A stretch of 30,794 nt of DNA from Nitrospira sp. UBA2083 (GTDB lineage: Bacteria; Nitrospirota; Nitrospiria; Nitrospirales; Nitrospiraceae), in NCBI GenBank assembly GCA_002331625.1, contig DCZN01000015.1:46924-77717 (forward strand), given 5' to 3'. The notes below the pieces were generated by a model that saw only the letters and a list, made by a program, of their open reading frames with translations, did no database searches and was not told where the DNA came from. The translations under genes and the position numbers were made by a program. This document shows positions 9,174-17,022 of this stretch, piece by piece; the first letter of the stretch is position 1, and every line of letters begins with the position of its first letter.

Positions 9174-9412
9174 AAGCCAAAATTCATGTCACGCTGAAGC
9201 AAGGCATCCTCGACCCCCAGGGCAAGGCGATTGAACATGCGCTGGACTCGCTGGGATTCAAGCAGGCGGCGAATGTTCGTGTTGGGAAGTACATGGAGTT
9301 GGATCTGCAAGAACAGGATAAGGCCAAGGCTGAGGCTGAGGTCAAGTCAATGTGCGAGAAACTCCTGGCGAATACGATTATCGAGGAATACCGGTATGAA
9401 CTGCAGAGTTGA
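9170..9412 (+). CDS. purS: Phosphoribosylformylglycinamidine synthase subunit PurS
   Basis: Small subunit of the three-part FGAM synthase (PurS, PurQ, small PurL); it bridges the glutaminase and synthetase subunits. The 80-residue sequence has the family pattern: KIHVTLKQGILDPQGKAIEHAL, a central GKYMELDL strand and a C-terminal CEKLLANTIIEEYRYEL. Start is GTG 9170, overlapping the preceding stop by four bases. The presence of purS agrees with the short 750-residue PurL found downstream, since large single-chain PurL enzymes do not need it. Confidence 0.95.
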   Translation: MKAKIHVTLKQGILDPQGKAIEHALDSLGFKQAANVRVGKYMELDLQEQDKAKAEAEVKSMCEKLLANTIIEEYRYELQS

Positions 9413-9468
9413 GGCTGAGGTCGAGGTTCAGGACCGGTTGCTCAGCCTTCAGCTCAACCGTGGTCTTC
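9412..9468. repeat. Intergenic element, copy 1 (before purQ)
   Basis: Starts AGGCTGAGGTCGAGG right at the purS stop and ends AACCGTGGTCTTC (9456-9468) ten bases before ATG of purQ. The first eight bases pair perfectly with CTCAGCCT (9441-9448), making a hairpin with a 21-base loop. A related element lies at 16370-16423, also between a stop codon and the next ATG. Confidence 0.5.
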
Positions 9469-9478
9469 CTGGGGATCT

Positions 9479-10195
9479 ATGAACATCGGCGTCGTAGTCT
9501 TTCCCGGCAGTAACTGCGATCATGACTGTCGTCATGTCTTTCATGATGTGCTTGGACAAGATGTCACGATGATTTGGCATAAGGAGACCTCCTTGGCCGG
9601 CTTGGATGCAGTCATTCTTCCAGGAGGCTTTTCATTCGGCGACTATCTTCGGACCGGGGCGATTGCGCGGTTTTCTCCGGTCATGCAAGCGGTGAAGCGA
9701 TATGCGGCTGAGGGAGGAATGGTGCTCGGGATTTGCAATGGATTTCAGATTCTGCTGGAAGCGGGGTTGCTGCCTGGTGCCATGTTGCGAAATAAGTCGC
9801 TGCATTTCATCTGCCGCGAGACCTACGTGAAGGTGGAGAATGCCGCGACGCCGTTTACAAGCGCCTGTCGATCCGGCCAGGTGCTCAAAATTCCGATCGC
9901 CCACGCAGATGGGAATTACTACACGGATCCGGTGACGTTGGCCGGCCTTCAGGCAAATGCGCAAGTGGTCTTCCGTTATTGTACCGCCGATGGGCACGTG
10001 ATTCCGGAGGCCTGTCCGAACGGCTCGCTCGACAACATCGCCGGCATTCGCAATGCGGAAGGGAATGTTCTGGGGATGATGCCCCATCCTGAACGATGTG
10101 CTGAGGCAATGCTGGGGAACGAAGATGGGAGGCTGGTTTTGGCATCGATGGTGGAAGGACTCAAGAATGCCAAGCGTAGTGAGGCTGTGGTCTGA
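9479..10195 (+). CDS. purQ: Phosphoribosylformylglycinamidine synthase subunit PurQ (glutaminase)
   Basis: Class I glutamine amidotransferase that supplies ammonia to PurL for FGAM formation. The 238-residue product begins [16 protein letters not shown], carries [17 protein letters not shown] (oxyanion region), the nucleophile Cys86 in GICNGFQ, and the His-Glu pair in MMPHPER. Length is normal. ATG 9479 has GGGGA just upstream. Its stop shares a base with the ATG of the next reading frame (TGATG, 10193-10197), a layout typical of translational coupling. Confidence 0.96.
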   Translation: MNIGVVVFPGSNCDHDCRHVFHDVLGQDVTMIWHKETSLAGLDAVILPGGFSFGDYLRTGAIARFSPVMQAVKRYAAEGGMVLGICNGFQILLEAGLLPGAMLRNKSLHFICRETYVKVENAATPFTSACRSGQVLKIPIAHADGNYYTDPVTLAGLQANAQVVFRYCTADGHVIPEACPNGSLDNIAGIRNAEGNVLGMMPHPERCAEAMLGNEDGRLVLASMVEGLKNAKRSEAVV

Positions 10196-10560
10196 TGGCG
10201 GGTCAGGTGAGCGGCGTTCTAATGATACGTATTGGTGCCGTGCTTCTGTTGAGTGGTCTGTTGGGGCTGGACCTCGATGGAAGTGCATGGACTGCGGATG
10301 CAGCTGAAATTTAGATCAGAATACTGAGCTCTGTGCAGGGAGCCGTCATCAAAGGCGATTCTGTCGAGGTGCGCTACGAGTTGGCCAAGGGGAAGCACTC
10401 CACCCACGTCCATTGCTATGTGGACGGCGAATACCAACGGGGATTTACCGGAGTCGTCAAAGGGCTCGCTCGGGGAACATACGAGATCAAGCTGGTAGCC
10501 GTCGGCTATGATCACCACGTGACTGCGGCGGATGCTCGAGTCACGGTTGAGGTGGAGTAA
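10195..10560 (+). pseudogene. Small exported protein, paralogue of the next gene, interrupted by in-frame TAG
   Basis: From ATG 10195 the frame encodes a signal peptide (MIRIGAVLLLSGLLGLDLDG after nine residues), then ADAAEI, then TAG at codon 40 (10312-10314), and continues open to TAA 10560 as IRILSSVQGAVIKGDSVEVR and onward. The part after the TAG matches the intact paralogue at 10698-11036 along its whole length, for example THVHCYVDGEYQRGF against THAHCFVDGEYQKGW; the TAG falls where the paralogue has Lys. One base change would restore the gene. The remaining piece (GTG 10333) could be made without a signal peptide. Either a recent pseudogene, read-through, or an error in the sequence. 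Confidence 0.75.
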
Positions 10561-10697
10561 GACCAAGCGGATATGCCGCGACTGGATCATCGGACGATCT
10601 CCGAAGGATTGAAGATGGAAAGTGGTCGCGGTAAAGTATTGAGTCGGTTGGTGTGCAGCAGTCTTATATTTCATTCATATAAATGAGGAGGGTCGCG

Positions 10698-11036
10698 ATG
10701 AGACGTGTAGGTGCAGTGTTGGCGGCAGTGGGGCTGTTGACGTTGGGAGTGGGGATCAACGGGTTCGCTGCGACGGATGACGGCAGCAAACTCACGATCA
10801 AGAGCCCGGCATCGGGCGCCAAGGTGGGGAAAGATATCGAGCTGGTCTATGAACTGACGAAGGGCAGCCAGGCGACGCATGCCCATTGCTTTGTGGATGG
10901 AGAGTATCAGAAGGGCTGGGATAAAAAAACAGTCAAGGGGATGACTCCTGGCACTCATGAAATCAAGGTCGTTGCGGCAGACAAGGATCATCAAACGTTA
11001 GCCGCAGAAGCGTCCGTCAAGGTCGAAGTTCAGTAA
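10698..11036 (+). CDS. Small exported protein with a conserved HxH...DGEY domain
   Basis: 112-residue product with a signal peptide (MRRVGAVLAAVGLLTLGVGI, cleavage probably near GFAA) and one compact beta-rich domain: LTIKSPASGAKV, ELVYELTKGSQ, THAHCFVDGEYQKGW, MTPGTHEIKVVAADKDHQTL and VKVEVQ. The spacing of His, Asp-Gly, Pro-Gly-x-His and Asp-His resembles DUF4399-type secreted domains; that assignment is tentative. The start is ATG 10698 because GGAGGG lies just upstream; an ATG at 10683 would put that ribosome site inside the gene. It is a tandem paralogue of the interrupted gene before it. A hairpin at 11070 probably ends the transcript. Confidence 0.75.
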   Translation: MRRVGAVLAAVGLLTLGVGINGFAATDDGSKLTIKSPASGAKVGKDIELVYELTKGSQATHAHCFVDGEYQKGWDKKTVKGMTPGTHEIKVVAADKDHQTLAAEASVKVEVQ

Positions 11037-11069
11037 CAGTTCAAGGCGTACGATATTTCGATCTACGAG

Positions 11070-11100
11070 CCGGCGAGGTGCCCGTGTGGTACCTCGCCGG
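11070..11100 (+). terminator. Hairpin terminator after the small exported gene
   Basis: Perfect 10-bp inverted repeat, CCGGCGAGGT (11070-11079) and ACCTCGCCGG (11091-11100), with an 11-base loop, followed by TTGTT. The U-run is short, so termination may be partial. It splits the purine run, implying that purL may also have its own promoter between 11101 and 11200; I could not identify a convincing one. Confidence 0.6.
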
Positions 11101-11200
11101 TTGTTACCGAGAACAGTTTGCAGTTCATGCATGTCCCGAGGGCACATCATCCGTGGGTCAGAATTCACCACAGAACGATCGTTGCTGTGACTATTAGGGC

Positions 11201-13453
11201 ATGATGCAGGCTGGCATGCCGCTCATCACCAAAGATCTCATCGCTCAGCATAACCTCACGGGCGAGGAGTACCAAAAAATCATCGATATTCTCGGACGCG
11301 AGCCGAACTTGACCGAGCTCGGCATGTTTTCCGTGATGTGGTCCGAACACTGTTCCTACAAGAGCTCACGGGTGCACTTGAAAAAACTGCCGACGACCGG
11401 GCCGCGTGTCGTGCAGGGGCCGGGAGAAAATGCGGGAGCGGTCGATATTGGTGACGGGCTCTGTGTGGTGTTCAAGATGGAATCGCACAACCATCCGTCG
11501 TTCATCGAGCCCTACCAAGGTGCTGCCACGGGTGTCGGTGGGATTTTGCGCGACATTTTTACCATGGGGGCAAGACCGATTGCGCTGCTCGATTCCCTAC
11601 GGTTCGGAGAATTGCACTCGCCGAAGAATCGCCATCTTATGAAGGGAGTGGTTGCTGGCATTGCCGGCTACGGCAACTGCATGGGAGTTCCCACCGTGGG
11701 AGGCGAAATCGTCTTCAACGACATCTACTCGCTCAATCCGTTAGTCAATGTGTTTTGCCTCGGGCTTGCTCACACAGACAGGATATTTCGTGGTACCGCT
11801 GCGGGCGTGGGGAATCCCGTAATCTATTTCGGCTCCAAAACGGGCCGTGATGGGATTCATGGGGCAACGATGGCCTCTGATTCCTTCGACGATCAGTCGG
11901 AGCAGAAGCGGCCTACGGTGCAGGTGGGTGACCCCTTTACCGAGAAGTTACTCTTAGAGGCCTGCCTGGAACTCATGGAACGTGACCTCCTCGTCGGGAT
12001 TCAAGACATGGGCGCGGCTGGGCTGACGAGTTCTTCCTGTGAAATGGCTTCACGCGCCGGCAACGGGATCGAGTTGGATCTCACCGTTGTGCCAAGACGT
12101 GAGCCCGGCATGACCCCCTATGAAATCATGCTGTCTGAATCTCAGGAACGCATGCTGATGGTGGCAAAAGCCGGCAAGGAAGAGGAATGTATCGAGATTT
12201 GTCGGAAGTGGGATCTGGACGTTGCCGTGGTCGGGAAAGTGACTGCCGACGGCATCTTGCGTGTGCTGGATCAAGGAAAGGTTGTGGCAGAAGTCCCGGC
12301 CAAGGCCTTAGCCGACGACGGCCCACGGTATGAACGGCCCTATCAACCGCCGGCCTACCAGGATATGCTGACGAATCTGAATTACGACGCCATTCCTGAT
12401 GTGAAGGATGGCAATGCGGCGTTGCTGACATTATTGCAGTCACCGACGATCGCCAGCAAGCGGTGGGTGTATGAACAGTACGATCATATGGTGCGGACGA
12501 ACACCACGGTACGGCCCGGGTCCGATGCGGCGGTGGTGCGGATCAAGGGGACGAAGAAGGCTGTGGCGATGACGGTCGATTGCAACAGCCGCTATTGCTT
12601 GCTGAATCCTTATGAAGGAGCGCGGCTGGCCGTGGCGGAGGCAGCGAGGAATCTCGTGTGTTCCGGAGCTGCACCGATTGGTCTCACGGATTGTCTCAAC
12701 TTCGGCAATCCGGAACGACCCGATATCATGTGGCAGTTCGCCATGGCGATCGAAGGGATGAAGGATGCCTGCGAGCATTTCCGTATCCCCATCGTGAGCG
12801 GGAACGTCAGTTTTTATAACGAAACCAATGGGCTCTCGATCTACCCAACTCCGATGCTCGGCATGGTCGGATTGATCGAGGATGCCGAACGGACGATGAC
12901 CCAGTGGTTCAAGCAGGACGGTGACGTGGTGATCGTGCTGGGCTCTACTCGGGAAGATCTCGGTGGATCGGAGTATATCAAGGTTGTGCATGCGCGAGAG
13001 CAGGGCTCTCCCCCATATTTGAGCCTTGATGCAGAACAGGCGCTCCATGGTTGTGTGCTATCCCTGATTCATGACGGGCTTCTGCAGTCCGCGCATGACT
13101 GCTCGGAAGGTGGTGTTGCGGTTGCCTTAGCTGAGAGTTGTATGTCGGGGTCCGAACGGGCGTTGGGAGCTATGGTAACATTAACCAAAGGTCGACTTCG
13201 AAAAGACGCGGTGCTCTTCGGTGAGAGTCAATCACGGGTCGTGATCTCCGCAAAACCGATTCATCGGCAGGCCATTCTTGACCGAGCCAGTCAGTTCGGG
13301 GTGCCGGGGGAAGTGGTGGGAGCCGTCTCTGGTGATCGTCTGATCGTGTCTGTGGCAGATGAGGGAAGGCTGGAGCGAGTGATCGATCAACCGGTTGAAT
13401 CGCTCAGAGATCAATGGGCGTTTTCCTTGGAGCGATCGCTCAACCAAGCCTAG
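11201..13453 (+). CDS. purL: Phosphoribosylformylglycinamidine synthase subunit PurL (small form)
   Basis: ATP-dependent synthetase subunit that forms FGAM from FGAR using ammonia from PurQ. At 750 residues it is the small type that works with PurS and PurQ, both encoded upstream. Landmarks: [15 protein letters not shown] near residue 45, [55 protein letters not shown], and in the second half [14 protein letters not shown] and [16 protein letters not shown]. The start may be ATG 11201, 11204 or 11216; no strong ribosome site decides. The stop is TAG (13451-13453); the frame then stays open straight into purF. Confidence 0.96.
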   Translation: MMQAGMPLITKDLIAQHNLTGEEYQKIIDILGREPNLTELGMFSVMWSEHCSYKSSRVHLKKLPTTGPRVVQGPGENAGAVDIGDGLCVVFKMESHNHPSFIEPYQGAATGVGGILRDIFTMGARPIALLDSLRFGELHSPKNRHLMKGVVAGIAGYGNCMGVPTVGGEIVFNDIYSLNPLVNVFCLGLAHTDRIFRGTAAGVGNPVIYFGSKTGRDGIHGATMASDSFDDQSEQKRPTVQVGDPFTEKLLLEACLELMERDLLVGIQDMGAAGLTSSSCEMASRAGNGIELDLTVVPRREPGMTPYEIMLSESQERMLMVAKAGKEEECIEICRKWDLDVAVVGKVTADGILRVLDQGKVVAEVPAKALADDGPRYERPYQPPAYQDMLTNLNYDAIPDVKDGNAALLTLLQSPTIASKRWVYEQYDHMVRTNTTVRPGSDAAVVRIKGTKKAVAMTVDCNSRYCLLNPYEGARLAVAEAARNLVCSGAAPIGLTDCLNFGNPERPDIMWQFAMAIEGMKDACEHFRIPIVSGNVSFYNETNGLSIYPTPMLGMVGLIEDAERTMTQWFKQDGDVVIVLGSTREDLGGSEYIKVVHAREQGSPPYLSLDAEQALHGCVLSLIHDGLLQSAHDCSEGGVAVALAESCMSGSERALGAMVTLTKGRLRKDAVLFGESQSRVVISAKPIHRQAILDRASQFGVPGEVVGAVSGDRLIVSVADEGRLERVIDQPVESLRDQWAFSLERSLNQA

Positions 13454-13474
13454 TCGCGTGGATTGATACGCATC

Positions 13475-14905
13475 ATGCACAAAGAACTGCCGATACTCTC
13501 GCCCGATAAGTTTCACGACGAGTGTGCCGTCTTCGGTGTCTATGGCCATGAGGAAGCGGCGAATCTGACGTATTTGGGGTTGTATGCGCTGCAGCACCGA
13601 GGACAGGAAGCGTCCGGGATTGTGGCGGGCGACGGCGAGCAGTTCTCCATACAGAAAGGCATGGGCCTGGTTGCCGATATTTTTCACAAATCGGTGCTGG
13701 AGAAGCTGCCCGGTCACATGGCTATCGGACACAATCGTTATTCCACCACCGGTGGTCACGATTTGAAGAACGTGCAACCGTTGACGGTGAATTTTGCGCT
13801 CGGTAATTTGGCGCTGGCTCATAACGGGAATCTGATCAATGCACAGATGCTCCGGCACGAATTGGAGGCCTATGGGGCGATTTTTCAATCGACCTCGGAC
13901 AGTGAGGTCATTATCCATCTCATTGCGCACTCGCGAGCGGGCTCATTTCTCGCACGGATCATCGATGCGTTGAGTCAGGTGAGAGGGGCGTTCTCGGTCG
14001 TCCTCATGACCGACAACGGACTGATCGCCGCACGTGATCCATATGGGCTGAGGCCGTTGTGTATCGGTCGGCTCCGCAGCAGCTGGATTGTGGCCTCAGA
14101 AACCTGCGCATTTGACTTGCTCGATGCGGAGTACGTCCGTGAGGTTGAGCCGGGTGAACTGATCGTGATTACCGATCAAGGACTCGACAGCCATCATCCT
14201 TTCCCCAAGAAGGACCCGGCTATGTGCGTGTTCGAGTATGTCTACTTTGCGAGGCCCGACAGCCGAATCTTCGGAGCCGATGCGGTGTATGCGACGCGAA
14301 AGGCATTGGGACGGCAGCTGGCCCAAGAGTCCTGGGTGCCGGCGGATGTCGTCATTCCCGTCCCAGATTCCGGCGTGCCGGCGGCGCTGGGCTACGCTGA
14401 AGGGGCGAGCATTCGATTCGAAACCGGATTGATTCGAAATCATTATGTGGGGCGGACATTCATTGAGCCGGAACAGTCGATTCGCCACTTTGGGGTGAAG
14501 GTCAAGCTCAACGCGGTGCCCGAGGTGTTGGACGGGAAGCGCGTGGTCGTCATCGATGATTCACTCGTGCGTGGGACCACGAGTCGGAAGATCGTGAAAA
14601 TGATTCGACAGGCCGGAGCCAAAGAAGTTCATATGCGAATCAGTTCACCGCCAATCATCTCGCCCTGTTTCTACGGAATCGACACGCCGACGAAAAAAGA
14701 ACTGATCGCGTCGGACCATTCCATTGAAGAAATCAGAAAGTACATCACGGCGGACAGTTTGGCGTATCTCAGCCTGGACGGCATGTTGAAATCCGCTCCG
14801 AGGACGCCCGATCAGTATTGTACGGCCTGCTTTAACGAGCGCTATCCCATCCCGTTTACTCGCGCAGAAGAACTTCAGCTAGGTCTGTTCGAATCGGCTC
14901 GCTAG
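13475..14905 (+). CDS. purF: Amidophosphoribosyltransferase
   Basis: First committed enzyme of purine synthesis: PRPP plus glutamine gives phosphoribosylamine. The 476-residue product has a short propeptide ending before Cys17 ([15 protein letters not shown]), the N-terminal nucleophile after processing; a glutaminase domain with [13 protein letters not shown] and HNRYSTTG; and a phosphoribosyltransferase domain with the PRPP motif [14 protein letters not shown]. Cysteines in [17 protein letters not shown] and [11 protein letters not shown] fit the 4Fe-4S ligand set of the Bacillus subtilis type. ATG 13475 is preferred over TTG 13463. It lies 21 bases after purL, in the same frame, so the two are almost certainly co-transcribed. 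Confidence 0.96.
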   Translation: MHKELPILSPDKFHDECAVFGVYGHEEAANLTYLGLYALQHRGQEASGIVAGDGEQFSIQKGMGLVADIFHKSVLEKLPGHMAIGHNRYSTTGGHDLKNVQPLTVNFALGNLALAHNGNLINAQMLRHELEAYGAIFQSTSDSEVIIHLIAHSRAGSFLARIIDALSQVRGAFSVVLMTDNGLIAARDPYGLRPLCIGRLRSSWIVASETCAFDLLDAEYVREVEPGELIVITDQGLDSHHPFPKKDPAMCVFEYVYFARPDSRIFGADAVYATRKALGRQLAQESWVPADVVIPVPDSGVPAALGYAEGASIRFETGLIRNHYVGRTFIEPEQSIRHFGVKVKLNAVPEVLDGKRVVVIDDSLVRGTTSRKIVKMIRQAGAKEVHMRISSPPIISPCFYGIDTPTKKELIASDHSIEEIRKYITADSLAYLSLDGMLKSAPRTPDQYCTACFNERYPIPFTRAEELQLGLFESAR

Positions 14906-14925
14906 GCGCGTTCTCTACGGCAGAC

Positions 14926-15279
14926 ATGACGCTCCCGAACAACGGCGACAAGAAAGCGGTGCGGCCAAGGGGGAGACTCCGAGTGCCGGTCGACTACCCT
15001 GTCTTGTTTACGGGTGATGAAGGATCAGGCCATGGGACCCTGAAGAATCTCACGCTTGCCGGAGGTGAGGTCGAGAGTCATGTCCAACTGCCCATCGGGG
15101 CACGGTTGTGTCTCCATGTACAACCTCCCGGTGCCCGGCCTCCGATCATCATTGCCCTGGCCATTGTCCGGTGGAAGACAGGCGATCGATTCGGGCTCGA
15201 GTTCGTGCGATTCGACGGTGATGCCAAGGAACAACTGAAAGATATGTTGAATCAGCATGAAGGCCCTGCCGAAGATTAG
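14926..15279 (+). CDS. PilZ-domain protein (probable c-di-GMP binder)
   Basis: 117-residue cytoplasmic protein that fits a stand-alone PilZ domain: an arginine-rich binding loop (RPRGRLRVPVDYPVLF, about residues 14-29), a second motif LKNLTLAGGEV in the place of the D/NxSxxG motif, and the closing strands ALAIVRWKTGDRFGLEFVRF. PilZ domains bind cyclic di-GMP through these two motifs; here the second is NLTLAGG, a slight variant. The gene starts 20 bases after purF and may ride on the same mRNA. Function of the effector is unknown. Confidence 0.7.
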   Translation: MTLPNNGDKKAVRPRGRLRVPVDYPVLFTGDEGSGHGTLKNLTLAGGEVESHVQLPIGARLCLHVQPPGARPPIIIALAIVRWKTGDRFGLEFVRFDGDAKEQLKDMLNQHEGPAED

Positions 15280-15298
15280 ATTCTCTCCTGCTCTGCGG

Positions 15299-15328
15299 TT
15301 GCCGCTCAAAAAAATACCATGGTAGGAT
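15299..15328 (+). promoter_or_regulatory. Candidate promoter of the thioredoxin-like gene
   Basis: TTGCCG (15299-15304), 18-base spacer containing a seven-A tract, TAGGAT (15323-15328). This predicts a leader of about 105 bases, which includes a 14-codon reading frame (15361-15405). The same -35 and spacer length occur in the promoter at 19638-19667. Confidence 0.35.
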
Positions 15329-15439
15329 GCATTCTCGCGGGATATCGGCGCTGAGGTGCCATGAGAATTTGGAATGACAAGGTCTGTGCCTTCAATTGGT
15401 CGTAGGACGGCGCTCCGCTTTCCCGAAAGGACGGTGACG

Positions 15440-15973
15440 ATGAAACGGGTGATGCTGGTGTTTGACCTACTGGCCGTTGTGGTCCTGTGTGTGCCTGTAG
15501 TTTTCGCCGCGGGATTATTCCAGGTGGGAGAGAAAGCGCCATCGTTCAGCCTCACGGCTCTCACCGGTGAACGCGTGTCGCTTGAGTCTTATAAAGGGAG
15601 GGTGGTGGTGCTGGGACTCTTTCATATTTGTGAGCCCTGCATGATCCAAGGGAGTGCGTTACAAAAAGTCTATGAGTCGATGCAAGGCAAGAACGTGGCT
15701 GTGCTGGGTGTCAATTCGTCGGGCAATGCGAAACGAGAGGTCAGCGAATTCTTGTCCGGCTTCCCCGTGAAAGTCGCCTATCCCTATTTGCTAGACCCCA
15801 CGAAGGTGACCGATAAGTTGTACGGTGGAGGCAAGTTCATTCCCAATGTGTATGTAATCGACCAACAGGGGGTCATCCGTTGGCAGCGAGTCGGCAATAT
15901 GGACTTGGCGGGGGCCGACGTGATTGGGGCGGAGGTTGAAAAACTATTGGCAGGCGGAAGTAGAATGGAATGA
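15440..15973 (+). CDS. Exported thioredoxin-fold protein (TlpA/redoxin type)
   Basis: 177-residue protein with a signal peptide (hydrophobic to about residue 23, VVFAAG cleavage site), then a thioredoxin-like fold: GEKAPSFSLTALTGERVSLE is the typical redoxin opening, and the active-site CEPC is Cys64 and Cys67 in LGLFHICEPC. GKFIPNVYVIDQQGVIRWQR contains the cis-proline loop. Such proteins reduce or oxidise disulfides outside the cytoplasm, often for cytochrome c or copper-protein maturation. ATG 15440 is chosen because the signal peptide begins there and GGTGA lies upstream; the frame is open from 15374. Confidence 0.82.
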   Translation: MKRVMLVFDLLAVVVLCVPVVFAAGLFQVGEKAPSFSLTALTGERVSLESYKGRVVVLGLFHICEPCMIQGSALQKVYESMQGKNVAVLGVNSSGNAKREVSEFLSGFPVKVAYPYLLDPTKVTDKLYGGGKFIPNVYVIDQQGVIRWQRVGNMDLAGADVIGAEVEKLLAGGSRME

Positions 15974-16124
15974 GCAGAGCCTGGGGTTCTCGGTGGTCGT
16001 TGACTGCCAACCAAGATTCTAGTGAATCGAGAAAATTGCTGGTGTTCGGGCGCTATGCGCAGCGAGAGAAACCTCAGTCCGCACGCATGCAGAGGAAGCG
16101 AGCGCGTAGAGAGGAGAAGAACTC

Positions 16125-16367
16125 GTGATGGATGAGATGGAACAAGGAAAACAAAAGTTTCTCGAAGTGGTAGGGGGAATTGATGGGGCTGTTCAAGTTG
16201 TGATTCCAGTCACACCCTCCAATAGCATGTTCTTGATCTCGCTGACAAAGGGAGTGAATCGGAAATTCATCACCGTGCCGGAAGACGACATTCTTGACTT
16301 GCCAAACGACGTAAGCATCCAGACGAAAGTCACCAAGACGATCAAGGATGCCATTGCGGCACTGTAG
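16125..16367 (+). CDS. Small conserved-looking protein, unknown function
   Basis: 80 residues, no signal peptide or membrane segment, no family I recognise. The sequence is a plausible small folded protein: FLEVVGGIDGAVQVVIPVTP, FLISLTKGVNRKFITVPEDD and a helical end VTKTIKDAIAAL. A good ribosome site (GAGGAGA) lies 8 bases before GTG 16125, with ATG 16128 as an alternative start. The gap to the previous gene (15974-16124) contains a GATTC/GAATC small hairpin at 16015-16028 and no clear promoter. The stop is TAG, followed at once by the intergenic element at 16370. Confidence 0.6.
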   Translation: MMDEMEQGKQKFLEVVGGIDGAVQVVIPVTPSNSMFLISLTKGVNRKFITVPEDDILDLPNDVSIQTKVTKTIKDAIAAL

Positions 16368-16369
16368 GC

Positions 16370-16423
16370 AGGCTGAGATCAAGGCCGAGTTTGAGAAACA
16401 CTTTGACCTGAACCGTGGTCTTC
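16370..16423. repeat. Intergenic element, copy 2 (before the gene at 16425)
   Basis: Begins AGGCTGAGATCAAGG two bases after a TAG stop and ends AACCGTGGTCTTC (16411-16423), one base before ATG 16425. Both ends match the element at 9412-9468; the middles differ. This copy lacks the internal CTCAGCCT pairing arm. Confidence 0.5.
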
Positions 16424-16424
16424 G

Positions 16425-17018
16425 ATGAAACAAGTTGTATCTGATATCTGGCAGTGGTCATGGTTCTCCGAAGAGAAGCAACTCGACTTCAACGGGTTAT
16501 TTCTGATGATCGGTGACCATAAGATCTTGGTCGATCCACCCCCGATGACAGCCGAGGCCAGAGCGGTTGTGCGCAGGCATGAGCCGATCGATTACATCAT
16601 TATCACGAATCGGGATCACCTCCGTGAGGCTGCCGGCTATCAGGCAGAGCTTGGGTGTCAACTACGGGTGCCTGACGCTGATGCCACACAGATGGATGTG
16701 AAACCGACGAAGACCTATCAGGAGGGGGAATTATTGCCTGGTGGGATATGGGCCATCCATCTGAAGGATCAGAAGTCTCCAGGCGAATCAGCATTGTTTA
16801 TCGAACGAGGACAGGGTGTGTTAATCGTCGGTGATGCGTTGATTGGCAGGCCATCCGGTTCCGTAAGTCTTCTTCCTCCAGAAAAGTATGTGGATATCCA
16901 ACAGGCTAGGGATGGGCTCCGCCGTCTGTTGAAGTACAATTTTGACTGCCTGCTTGTCGGGGACGGTGTCTCCATCCTTTCCGGTGCAAAGCTACAAGTA
17001 GAACGGTTGTTGCGGTGA
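16425..17018 (+). CDS. Metallo-beta-lactamase-fold protein with altered metal motif
   Basis: 197-residue cytoplasmic protein built like a small metallo-beta-lactamase hydrolase: NGLFLMIGDHKILVDPPPM opening strands, IDYIIITNRDHLREAAGY at the place of the THxHxDH motif, LFIERGQGVLIVGDALIG (the Asp-bearing strand) and DCLLVGDGVSIL at the place of the last His. At residues 61-65 TNRDH replaces THxHx, and the last His is Asp, so three usual zinc ligands are missing. It may bind a different metal set or have lost hydrolase activity. It leads a compact set of four genes with only a few bases between them. Confidence 0.65.
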   Translation: MKQVVSDIWQWSWFSEEKQLDFNGLFLMIGDHKILVDPPPMTAEARAVVRRHEPIDYIIITNRDHLREAAGYQAELGCQLRVPDADATQMDVKPTKTYQEGELLPGGIWAIHLKDQKSPGESALFIERGQGVLIVGDALIGRPSGSVSLLPPEKYVDIQQARDGLRRLLKYNFDCLLVGDGVSILSGAKLQVERLLR

Positions 17019-17022
17019 GGCG

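Noticed and set aside
10683..10697. ATG 10683 as start of the second exported paralogue
   Set aside because: It would place the GGAGGG ribosome site inside the coding region; ATG 10698 is correctly spaced from it and opens the signal peptide.
12440..13048. 202-residue minus-strand frame inside purL
   Set aside because: Antisense shadow of a well-supported gene; His/Arg-rich low-complexity content.
7347..15279. TAG reassigned to an amino acid in the whole genome
   Set aside because: purL, purF, the PilZ gene and the 80-residue gene all end at TAG at the expected protein length, so TAG works as a stop.
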